Of a stretch of 8,310 bases of DNA, positions 1 through 7,526 are shown piece by piece. Source of the DNA: an uncultured Bacteroidales bacterium. GTDB lineage: Bacteria; Bacteroidota; Bacteroidia; Bacteroidales; UBA932. A model generated the notes under the pieces. That model had not been told where the DNA came from, made no database searches, and saw only the letters and a program-made list of their open reading frames with translations. The stretch's first letter is position 1. Every line of letters begins with the position of its first letter. Location of the stretch: the NCBI GenBank assembly GCA_900546395.1, contig URDD01000094.1:1-8310 (forward strand). The letters are read 5' to 3'. Position numbers and translations under genes: made by a program.

Positions 1-24
1 TTTAAGTTTTGTCCTTTCTTTCAT
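1..24 (-). CDS. Possible first codons of a further minus-strand gene (cut by window edge)
   Basis: An ATG at 24-22 opens eight codons (MKERTKLK) with no stop before the left edge. A basic N-terminus would suit a signal peptide, and a gap of 73 bases from the upstream stop is compatible with a continuing operon, although longer than the other gaps. Eight codons are not enough to show coding, and no well-placed Shine-Dalgarno exists: AGGAG at 48-44 lies 19 bases away. It is listed so that the edge is not read as empty. Confidence 0.2.
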
Positions 25-25
25 G

Positions 26-57
26 TGACACTTTTCTATTGTGCTCCTAAAGTGTCA
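26..57. repeat. Perfect 9-bp inverted repeat with 14-nt loop downstream of the GH2 gene
   Basis: TGACACTTT (26-34) is the exact inverse complement of AAAGTGTCA (49-57). The stem is AT-rich with only three G/C pairs. On the plus strand it is followed by AGTTTTT (58-64), so it could be a weak intrinsic terminator for a plus-strand transcript arriving from the left. On the minus strand, the direction of the operon, no T-run follows, so a terminator for the operon is not supported. The loop read on the minus strand contains AGGAG (48-44). It could also be a leader hairpin for a gene starting near position 24. Confidence 0.4.
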
Positions 58-97
58 AGTTTTTAACGTTCAAGTCACTCAAGTATCCTAATCATTT

Positions 98-2638
98 CTA
101 ATTTACGTTTATAGTCATTACAGCTTTTTTAATGCCTTTTGATTTAACTTCCAAAACAGCACTTCCTTCTTTTTCCCCTGCCTGTATAATAACTGTAAGT
201 TTTCCGTTGAATACATGCATTCTCGGCTCATGAAATATATCAAGACATGTAGGATCACCATTTGCGGAAGCCTTGTACTTTGCCGCACCTGATACACTAA
301 AAGTCATAAGAGATGAATCATTGGGACACAGATTACCATCCTTATCAACGACACTTGCCGTAATATAGAGCAGTGATTTTCCGTCTGCTTTGAGTGTTGT
401 AGCAGAAACCTCATTCTCCGGATAGCTTACTTCCAACTCTATATGATGAGGTTTATCCGCCGTATGTATGACGCGTTCCTCAGCCGGAAAACCGTTGTTG
501 TCATACCCAACAACCTTCAGTTCTCCTGGCTCATAAACAGCATTATTCCATATAAGACGATACCTGCTTTCTACATTTCCCGAGACATCACCATCAGAAG
601 GATAACCACAAGAAACATCCTTCTTAAGGCGTCCGCAACTCTTCCCATTAATGAAAATTTCAGCTTCCGGATAACTTGTATATACGAATACCGGTATATT
701 TTTACCTTCATATCCCGGCCAAGTCCAATGTGGAAGGATATGAAGAGTTTGCTCATTTTTGTTCCACTGGCTTCTATATAGCCAAAAACGATCTTTCGGA
801 ATAGAAGCCAGATCTATAATACCGAACATTGAACTGTGATTCGGCCAGGAATCCTTGTCGTATGGAGACGGTTCCCCCAAATAATCAAAGCCGGTCCACA
901 CAAACTGACCTAATGTCCATTCATAGTCATCAACCAACGCAAAATCAACATCCGGAATATTTGACCACGAACATGCATCCAGATCATACGAAGAACAATG
1001 GTGATCAGAATCTACCGCTCCGAAACGCTTCTCTGCAGGTATTTTGTAAACACCTCTTGAACTTACAGTAGAAGCTGTTTCTGATCCAAGTACGAATCCT
1101 TGAGGCAATTCTTTATATGCCTGAAGATATCTGAATGTCCTGTAATTAATACCAGGAATATCAATCAGCGATGCAAATCCGTTTTCAAGCACACAGTCAA
1201 CGCGGTCCATACCGCAAGTCACAGGTCTCGTAGGATCTTCCCTGTGACATATATTCTGGAGGAATACCGCCACCTTATATCCCTCTGGATTGCACTGAGT
1301 AGGTACTTCATTCCCTATACTCCACATCACAACAGATGGGTTGTTTCTATAGTGCCTCAGCATATTGACCATATCCTTTTCTGCCCACTGCCCGAAGTGC
1401 CTGTGATACCCATTCTCACATTTTGCGATATCCCACTCATCAAACGGCTCAATCATCATCATAAATCCCATTTCATCACATAGACGCACAAGCTCCGGAG
1501 CAGGAAGATTATGTGAAGTACGAATAGCGTCACAACCCATATCCTTAAGAAGCAAAAGCTGATGACGCAATGCGGAAACATTTACTGCAGCCCCAATCGG
1601 ACCGAGATCCTGGTGATTACAAACACCTTGAAACTTACGCCTTTCCCCATTCAGGTAAAAGCCCTTTTCTGGAATGAACGCCAAAGTCCTGATTCCGAAA
1701 ACTGTTTCATAATTATCCAAAACACTTCCGTCCTCAGATAAAATTCTGGACACCGCCTTATATAATACAGGATTTTCAGGATACCACAGCTCCGGTGATT
1801 CTACAATAAAATTCTGCACAAAAGGCTTTCCATCAATAATACGCCCGGAATCTTTTCTGGAAGTTACAGTACGTCCCTTTCCATCGACAATATCAGTCTC
1901 TACAACAATTGTCATTCCGCTGCTTCCCTCTATCTCAGTCTCAAGTTTCACTGAAGCGAAATCATCCTTTACATGCGGCACTGTTATCCTTGTTCCCCAT
2001 ACAGGGACATGCACATTATCAGTCAGTATAAGATGCACATTTCTATAAAGTCCGGCACCAGGATACCAACGTGAGGAATTAGGTAAATTCTCAAGTCTTA
2101 CAGCAAGGGTATTTTTCCCGGGAACACGATTATCTGTCACATCACACCAAAACGTACTGTAACCATACGGCCAGTAACACACTTGCTCGCCATTTATGAA
2201 AACGCGAGCCTCGCTCATAGCCCCATCAAAAACAAGCACAGCCTTCTTGCCTACAGGAGCATCAAAAGTTCTCCGATACCAGCCTACCCCAATATAAGGA
2301 AGACCGCCAGTCCGTCCCGTTTTAAGTGAAGCTTTTGTTTCTCCGTTCTGTTCAACAGCCACATTCTGCAAATCATTATTTCTGTCAAATGGGCCATATA
2401 TTGCCCAATCGTGAGGTACAGAGACATCTGACCAGGCTGAATCATCAAAGCCAATAGTCGAGGCTTCTGGAGCTCCCCCTTTCTCTACTATAGACTTTTC
2501 CAGTCCTGGCATAACTTCTCCTTTATGGAATTTCCACCCTTCTTCCATAAGAATGACAGTACGCTGTGCAAAAACTACATTAGCTGAAAAAAGCAAGACA
2601 GCAACTAATATTGCAGTTGGAATAATTGATTTCCACAT
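98..2638 (-). CDS. Secreted GH2 beta-galactosidase with DUF4982-type C-terminus (846 aa)
   Basis: This is a complete large GH2 enzyme expected to release terminal beta-galactose in the periplasm. Residues 1-24 are a Sec signal peptide ending VVFA, with no lipobox. The domains are a jelly-roll sugar-binding domain (about 28-208, with SSRWYPGAGLYR), an Ig-like domain (about 212-316), a TIM barrel (about 323-620), a DUF4982-like beta domain (about 632-715, LPHWTWPGYEGK) and a C-terminal Ig-like GH2 domain (about 733-846, NGDPTC and FNGKLTVIIQAG). E444 in WSIGNE is the predicted acid/base and E520 in VLGSETAS the predicted nucleophile; H376-N377 and Y499 also fit. The layout matches Bacteroidota beta-galactosidases, though substrate varies in this group. 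I chose the ATG at 2638, 8 bases after the GH3 stop, because the signal peptide then begins with MWKS. A GTG at 2644 would add two residues (848 aa). It is the last certain gene of the run. Confidence 0.92.
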   Translation of the reverse strand: MWKSIIPTAILVAVLLFSANVVFAQRTVILMEEGWKFHKGEVMPGLEKSIVEKGGAPEASTIGFDDSAWSDVSVPHDWAIYGPFDRNNDLQNVAVEQNGETKASLKTGRTGGLPYIGVGWYRRTFDAPVGKKAVLVFDGAMSEARVFINGEQVCYWPYGYSTFWCDVTDNRVPGKNTLAVRLENLPNSSRWYPGAGLYRNVHLILTDNVHVPVWGTRITVPHVKDDFASVKLETEIEGSSGMTIVVETDIVDGKGRTVTSRKDSGRIIDGKPFVQNFIVESPELWYPENPVLYKAVSRILSEDGSVLDNYETVFGIRTLAFIPEKGFYLNGERRKFQGVCNHQDLGPIGAAVNVSALRHQLLLLKDMGCDAIRTSHNLPAPELVRLCDEMGFMMMIEPFDEWDIAKCENGYHRHFGQWAEKDMVNMLRHYRNNPSVVMWSIGNEVPTQCNPEGYKVAVFLQNICHREDPTRPVTCGMDRVDCVLENGFASLIDIPGINYRTFRYLQAYKELPQGFVLGSETASTVSSRGVYKIPAEKRFGAVDSDHHCSSYDLDACSWSNIPDVDFALVDDYEWTLGQFVWTGFDYLGEPSPYDKDSWPNHSSMFGIIDLASIPKDRFWLYRSQWNKNEQTLHILPHWTWPGYEGKNIPVFVYTSYPEAEIFINGKSCGRLKKDVSCGYPSDGDVSGNVESRYRLIWNNAVYEPGELKVVGYDNNGFPAEERVIHTADKPHHIELEVSYPENEVSATTLKADGKSLLYITASVVDKDGNLCPNDSSLMTFSVSGAAKYKASANGDPTCLDIFHEPRMHVFNGKLTVIIQAGEKEGSAVLEVKSKGIKKAVMTINVN

Positions 2639-2646
2639 AAACACTA

Positions 2647-5634
2647 TTATCTTAGCTCTATTGATACTTTTTCGCCGCCGACCATAATGTCGAATCTTCC
2701 TTTCTCTACAAATCTATGCCCGTTCTCATCTACAAATCCCAAATCTCTTAAAGGATTTATATTAAATTTAAATATGCGGCTCTCACCAGGAAGAAGCAAC
2801 TGCTTCTCAAAATATTTGAGTTCCTTCACTGGTCTTGTTATGGTACTGTATGGATCGCAGACATACCATTGTACAGTTTCCTTACCAGAGACCTTTCCAG
2901 TATTAGTCACTGTAACTGTTGCCACAAGATCCTCATCTGCTGAAAAAATTGAAGCATCATTACCGGAGGCTGTTCTGATACTCAAATCGGAGTATTCAAA
3001 AGCAGTATAGCTCAAGCCGTATCCGAATTCATACATAGGAGTACTCGGTATATCCTGATACATTCCCTGCGTTCTTCCGCTATTGCGGTGATTATAGTAA
3101 ATAGGTATCTGACCTGTAGTGTACGGGAAAGTTACGGGAAGCCTCCCCGACGGATTATATTTTCCGCTCAATATACCAGCAACAGCAGAGCCTGCCATCA
3201 CACCGGGTTGCCAGATTTCCAGAACGGCATCCGAAAGTGGTGAAATACGGGTAAGATCCAAAGGTCTTCCATTTGAAAGCAATACGACGACCGGCTTCCC
3301 GGCTCTTTTAACTTCCTTCAGGAGGTCTTCCTGAATTGACGGAAGTGAGATAGTAGAACGAGAGGCATTCTCCCCGCTCCATGAACGCTTTTCGCCAAGA
3401 CAAAGAATAACGGCATCTGCTTTTGATGCGATTGACACCGCCTCTGCAAAACCAGAAGTATCACGGCCGTCAAAATCACATCCGCGAGCATAAAGCACAT
3501 CAGAAGAACTCATCTCTGAAATCCCGTCATAAATACTTACAACATCTTCTCCGCGTCCTCTGGCGGACCATGAACCAAGAAGATTTTCACAATCTTTAGC
3601 CATAGGTCCTATAAGAGCTATCTTTACATTATCAGACAATGGTAGTACGTTTCCCTTGTTTTCAAGAAGCACCATTGTTTCCTGAGCAAGATTTTCTGCT
3701 ACCGAAAGGCTTTCCGGAAGTAGGAAACGTTCCGATTCAGGTCTTACCTCCGTGTATGGTTTCTCAAAAAGACCTAACTTGAATTTTAGTCTGAGTACTC
3801 GTCTTACAGCATCATCCAGTCTTTCCTTTGAAACCTCTCCTGCCTTAACAAGAGTTGCAAGATGCCGTCTGTAAATATCATCAACCATATCCATATCAAG
3901 TCCTGCATTGAAAGCCAGTTTTGCGGCAGCCTTCTTATCAGCAGCCATTCCCTGAGGAATCAGCTGAAGGATTGCATTCCAGTCTGCTATTACGAAACCA
4001 TCGTGCTTCCATTTGTTCTTGAGAATTTCAGTCATAGTATAATGGTTTGCAGATCCGGGAGTTCCGCTTATATTGTTGAATGAACTCATTAAAGTCACGG
4101 CTCCTGCATCAACACCTGCCTTGAATGATGGAAGATAGGTATCCCAAAGTGTCTGCCTTGATATTTCAGTAGGCACATAGTCGCGTCCTGCCTCCGATGC
4201 TCCATAGCCTACAAAATGCTTTAGACAAGCTGCTATATTGTTTTCCATGGACAGCTCTGTTCCTTGGTAGGCTCTTACAGTGGCGGCGGCAAAGGCTGAA
4301 CATAAATACGGATCTTCTCCATATCCTTCTGCTATACGTCCCCAACGCCCGTCTCTTGCAATATCCACCATAGGAGAAAAAGTCCAGTTTATTCCTGTAG
4401 AATATGCTTCTGCCGCAGCCACACGACAAGCATCACCTGAAAGTTCAGTATTCCAGGAAGCCGCTTGAGCAAGAGGAATCGGATATATTGTACGGAAACC
4501 ATGGATTACATCAAAACCGAAAAGAATAGGAATCCCAAGACGTGTATTTTCCAAAGCTCTCTTCTGCATTGCATTACGCATTACTGCATCATCCCCGAAA
4601 TATATTAGAGAACCGCAATCTGCCGGAACCTTTCTGAGCACTTCGCCTAAATTATTGATATTGTCATTACGCCCTATCACATACTGGTTGAGCTGCAGGA
4701 CTTTTTCTGAAAGCGACATTCTTGAAAGAAGATCCTCCACCCTGTCATCAATTGAGGCAGATGCATCCTTGTAAATGACAGGGAGTTCCTTGACATCCAC
4801 ATTTGTAACCTTATCAGGGTTGCGTACAGCATAATGAGCAGCTAACTGTGCCGCCTTCTTGTAATCAGCAGTCAGTCCGTCGGGAGCGTAGGAATTACCA
4901 ATCACATTGCCGAAAAGTTTCTCAAACCATGTACATGCTGCAGTATAGCGTCCCCAAAGCAAGTCGAGATGATATCCATCCCTGCAAAGGTTGTCTCCGA
5001 CAAAAGATGTTCTGATATTCTGGATAGCTGTTCCAGATGGAACAATTATCTTTATGCCTACCAATTTAGCTGCCCTTGACGTCGCACTGACTATGGCATT
5101 GAACATTTTCATCTGATCCCGGTCATAATTTTTGAAGCCTGAATGACCGGAATCTCCTGCGTAAGCCCAAGTTCTGTGAATAATGAACTTCGTATCCTTG
5201 CCAACCCTCTTCCTGACATACGAATACAGTTCAGGAAGTGATTTTTCATATGTATCATAAATACCAGACAACGAACTCTCCTGCTGGAAACTGATATAAT
5301 CCCAGCATTCGTCTGACAGAACTTTTGAAATACTCATGTTTGCAGTTTCTTTCCTGATTCCATCAGACATTATTTTGCGATAAGCATAAACGCCTTTGTC
5401 CTCCCTGATATTATTCACATGTCTTTCTAAAGAACACCCTCCAATATACATATTGCCTATTATCACCGGAATGTCCCCAGCTTCTGCAAGTTCAAACAGA
5501 TACTGCTCTACAGCATCCTGAGAAAAGCTGTTTCCTATGGCAAGAATCCTCACTGTATCTCTCTGCGCAGCCTGCAAGCAAATATTGGAGAATACCAGGA
5601 CAACTGATACCAATGCTATTTTCAATAACTTCAT
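2647..5634 (-). CDS. Two-domain secreted protein: SGNH/DUF4886-like esterase domain fused to GH3 beta-glucosidase-type enzyme (995 aa)
   Basis: Residues 1-23 are a Sec signal peptide; C19 is not in a lipobox. Residues 27-275 resemble the SGNH/DUF4886 family, with S36 in GNSFS (block I), glycines 65-66 (block II position), FQQES at 116-120, and D219/H222 in RDGYHLD (block V). S36-D219-H222 would be the catalytic triad of an esterase-type hydrolase. Residues 286-995 form a full BglX-like GH3 enzyme. This part has a TIM barrel (DGRWGRIAEGYGEDPYL at 428-444, KH at 472-473, predicted nucleophile D551 in FVIADW), an alpha/beta sandwich (predicted acid/base E755 in WSGENASRS) and a C-terminal fibronectin-III-like domain (about 900-992). 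An ordinary BglX-like protein is about 750 residues; the excess is the N-terminal domain. The likely role is removal of beta-glucosyl (or xylosyl) residues together with de-esterification in the periplasm. The ATG lies 14 bases after the upstream stop, without a clear Shine-Dalgarno. Confidence 0.92.
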   Translation of the reverse strand: MKLLKIALVSVVLVFSNICLQAAQRDTVRILAIGNSFSQDAVEQYLFELAEAGDIPVIIGNMYIGGCSLERHVNNIREDKGVYAYRKIMSDGIRKETANMSISKVLSDECWDYISFQQESSLSGIYDTYEKSLPELYSYVRKRVGKDTKFIIHRTWAYAGDSGHSGFKNYDRDQMKMFNAIVSATSRAAKLVGIKIIVPSGTAIQNIRTSFVGDNLCRDGYHLDLLWGRYTAACTWFEKLFGNVIGNSYAPDGLTADYKKAAQLAAHYAVRNPDKVTNVDVKELPVIYKDASASIDDRVEDLLSRMSLSEKVLQLNQYVIGRNDNINNLGEVLRKVPADCGSLIYFGDDAVMRNAMQKRALENTRLGIPILFGFDVIHGFRTIYPIPLAQAASWNTELSGDACRVAAAEAYSTGINWTFSPMVDIARDGRWGRIAEGYGEDPYLCSAFAAATVRAYQGTELSMENNIAACLKHFVGYGASEAGRDYVPTEISRQTLWDTYLPSFKAGVDAGAVTLMSSFNNISGTPGSANHYTMTEILKNKWKHDGFVIADWNAILQLIPQGMAADKKAAAKLAFNAGLDMDMVDDIYRRHLATLVKAGEVSKERLDDAVRRVLRLKFKLGLFEKPYTEVRPESERFLLPESLSVAENLAQETMVLLENKGNVLPLSDNVKIALIGPMAKDCENLLGSWSARGRGEDVVSIYDGISEMSSSDVLYARGCDFDGRDTSGFAEAVSIASKADAVILCLGEKRSWSGENASRSTISLPSIQEDLLKEVKRAGKPVVVLLSNGRPLDLTRISPLSDAVLEIWQPGVMAGSAVAGILSGKYNPSGRLPVTFPYTTGQIPIYYNHRNSGRTQGMYQDIPSTPMYEFGYGLSYTAFEYSDLSIRTASGNDASIFSADEDLVATVTVTNTGKVSGKETVQWYVCDPYSTITRPVKELKYFEKQLLLPGESRIFKFNINPLRDLGFVDENGHRFVEKGRFDIMVGGEKVSIELR
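4785..5559 (-). other. SGNH/DUF4886-like hydrolase domain inside the GH3 gene
   Basis: This is the part of the 995-aa gene that encodes about residues 26-284. Its signature residues are G34-N35-S36 (Ser codon 5529-5527) and D219-G-Y-H222 (codons 4980-4969), the block I and block V elements of SGNH hydrolases. The block III G-x-N-x-D is not obvious; FQQES occupies the likely place, and I recall related glutamine-rich segments in DUF4886 proteins. The domain sits between the signal peptide and a GH3 part that starts (PVIYKDASASIDDRVEDLL) much as a stand-alone mature GH3 would. An acyl (for example acetyl) esterase role is inferred from the fold family only. The boundary is approximate. Confidence 0.75.
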
Positions 5635-5648
5635 TATATTGATACGTT

Positions 5649-7523
5649 TTATTTGTTAATACTGCTATATTTTTCCTTTATTTTCCTGTAATAGTCCCGC
5701 ATAATATACCATGCCTTCTTTCTATATCCCTGATCTGATACAAGACCTTTTCTGTTCCAGTCCTCCTGATTCAATGGATGGAAGCGGTAAGGCGAACGGA
5801 AATCGAAAAGGACCCAAGGAGATACTCCCGCAAGGTTTGGAATATGATTAAACATCTCTATATTATCCATGTAAAGCCTTGCCTGATAATCCTCACTCCA
5901 GGAGCTTGTTTGCGAATCCGGACCAGACTGCCCGAAAAGAGCCTCGCCTCCGAATTCCGAAACTATCAGTGGCTTGTCTGCCACCACATCCCACACTGCC
6001 TCCTCTGGAGGGACTGGCCATGGATGATACCATCCCATATATTTGTTCACTGCTACCACGTCAAGGTTGGAAGTAAAAGGATCATCCATCTCGAAATGCC
6101 TGGTTTCAGGATTGAAATATACGAGGTCAAATGCCGCCGTAAATAATCTGGAGCGATCCATCTCTCTTCCTATATTCAGAAGAGATATCAGAAAATCGTT
6201 TCTCGATTCAGAAGGCTTTGTCTCGTTCGCCACACCCCAGAAACATACAGAACAACGGTTACGGTCCCTTAATATCATTTCCCTCAACATCGTCTGCGCT
6301 TTTACTCTTGTATCAGAATCAGCAAAATCTATCCCCTGCCATATCGGAATCTCCTGCCAAAGAATAATTCCCATCTCTTCTGCAAGCCTGACAATATATT
6401 CATTTTGAGGATAGTGTGCGAGCCTTACCATATTTACACCTAATGCCTTTGCCTCTGACAAGAGCATGACAGCATCAGCATGAGAAAACGCACGTCCTTT
6501 TCTCTGAGGAATTTCCTCATGAAAGGAAACACTGCGCATAAACTCCGGCTTGCCGTTGAGAAGAATGCTGGTCCCGACGACTGAAAGGAAACGGAATCCA
6601 ATCCTGTCGCTGATACTGTCTTTCCCTGAAGACAACTTCACATCGTAAAGTCTTGGAGAATCAGGAGACCATAGCTCCATACCTTTAGTCTTGAGAGTTG
6701 CAGAAACCCGGCCTTCTGCAGAAGTCGTAAGCCTTGCAGAAATCTTCAATTCCGGAATCTCTACGGAAACCTCCTGTGATACAGCATCTGAAAGTTCTAT
6801 ATCTATGTCAACTGATTCGTTGTCTTCTGACGATAGTCTTACAAAATAATCTTCAATGAAGACATCCGGAACTTTTACCAGCATGACATCCCTTGTTATG
6901 CCACCATAATTCCACCAGTCAAATGAAAGAGCCGGAATCGCATCCTTGGTTCTGCGGTTGTTGACCCTTACAGCAATAAAATTGTCTTTTTCCTTTAGCT
7001 TTCCAGTGACCTCAACACTGAAGGGAGTAAATCCTCCTTCATGACTTGTCAGAAATTTGCCGTTGAGATAGACCTCACTGCGATAACTGACAGCGCCGAA
7101 ATAAAGGAAATATCTTTCATCCTTGATTTCCGGAACACTAAAACGTCTGGCATACCAGACTGTACCCTCATAATATTTAAGTTCAGGATTCTGTGAATTC
7201 CAGTCACTTGGAACATTCAGACGAAGGCCTCCCTCAAAAGAATACTCAAAAAACTCATCGTCACGGGAAGGCTTGAGGTTTTTGTAAACTTCCATTCTGT
7301 CCCCCTGGTCATAAAGATCAATGATCGCATTCCACTTGCCATTGAGTGAGGTATATTCCCGGCCATATATATTTGCCATAAATAACGGCTCCTCATATGA
7401 CAATTCTGACTTATCTGCAGGCAATAATGAAGACTCTGTCATTTTCGACTGGAGTTCCGCAGCCACTGCAACCAATAGAGCAACTATGAAAAACGTTTTA
7501 ACAAAAGCTAATTTTATATTCAT
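5649..7523 (-). CDS. Secreted GH2 glycosidase, beta-glucuronidase/beta-galactosidase type (624 aa)
   Basis: This is a complete GH2 retaining exo-glycosidase. Residues 1-22 form a Sec signal peptide (hydrophobic FFIVALLVAVAA) with no lipobox cysteine, so a periplasmic location is likely. A jelly-roll sugar-binding domain spans about 50-217 and ends in the GH2 signature DWWNYGGI. An Ig-like domain covers about 220-312, and the TIM barrel about 315-615. E434 in VANE is the predicted acid/base and E523 in VSEFGG the predicted nucleophile; H370 and Y495 are also in conserved positions. The length matches about 600-residue beta-glucuronidases. N590-R-K592 falls where those enzymes carry the N-x-K motif that contacts the uronic acid carboxylate, but similar W-N-R-K-G sequences occur in Bacteroidota GH2 enzymes with other substrates, so specificity is open. 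The ATG at 7523 follows the upstream TGA after 3 bases. No Shine-Dalgarno is visible, so translational coupling is plausible. Confidence 0.9.
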   Translation of the reverse strand: MNIKLAFVKTFFIVALLVAVAAELQSKMTESSLLPADKSELSYEEPLFMANIYGREYTSLNGKWNAIIDLYDQGDRMEVYKNLKPSRDDEFFEYSFEGGLRLNVPSDWNSQNPELKYYEGTVWYARRFSVPEIKDERYFLYFGAVSYRSEVYLNGKFLTSHEGGFTPFSVEVTGKLKEKDNFIAVRVNNRRTKDAIPALSFDWWNYGGITRDVMLVKVPDVFIEDYFVRLSSEDNESVDIDIELSDAVSQEVSVEIPELKISARLTTSAEGRVSATLKTKGMELWSPDSPRLYDVKLSSGKDSISDRIGFRFLSVVGTSILLNGKPEFMRSVSFHEEIPQRKGRAFSHADAVMLLSEAKALGVNMVRLAHYPQNEYIVRLAEEMGIILWQEIPIWQGIDFADSDTRVKAQTMLREMILRDRNRCSVCFWGVANETKPSESRNDFLISLLNIGREMDRSRLFTAAFDLVYFNPETRHFEMDDPFTSNLDVVAVNKYMGWYHPWPVPPEEAVWDVVADKPLIVSEFGGEALFGQSGPDSQTSSWSEDYQARLYMDNIEMFNHIPNLAGVSPWVLFDFRSPYRFHPLNQEDWNRKGLVSDQGYRKKAWYIMRDYYRKIKEKYSSINK

Positions 7524-7526
7524 AAA

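Noticed and set aside
26..64. Inverted repeat as rho-independent terminator of the minus-strand operon
   Set aside because: On the minus strand the stem is followed by CATGAAAGAAAGG with no T-run, and the stem is weak. Only the plus-strand orientation has a T-run.
443..781. 112-codon open frame on the plus strand
   Set aside because: It is antisense to the C-terminal domains of the same GH2, with no family resemblance or convincing ribosome-binding site.
1100..1483. 127-codon open frame on the plus strand
   Set aside because: It lies wholly antisense to the GH2 beta-galactosidase catalytic domain, whose motifs are intact. The translation shows no recognisable domain, so it is a shadow frame.
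4166..4429. 87-codon minus-strand frame inside the GH3 gene
   Set aside because: It is out of frame within a highly conserved GH3 region; its cysteine/arginine-rich translation is typical of a shifted reading frame.
5577..5579. Cys19 of the GH3 fusion as a lipoprotein attachment site
   Set aside because: The preceding residues are S-N-I, which does not match a lipobox; an ordinary signal peptide ending at about QAA fits better.
5778..6408. Overlapping plus-strand frames of 122, 65 and 121 codons
   Set aside because: They are antisense to the catalytic barrel of the 624-aa GH2, overlap each other in different frames, and look unlike real proteins.
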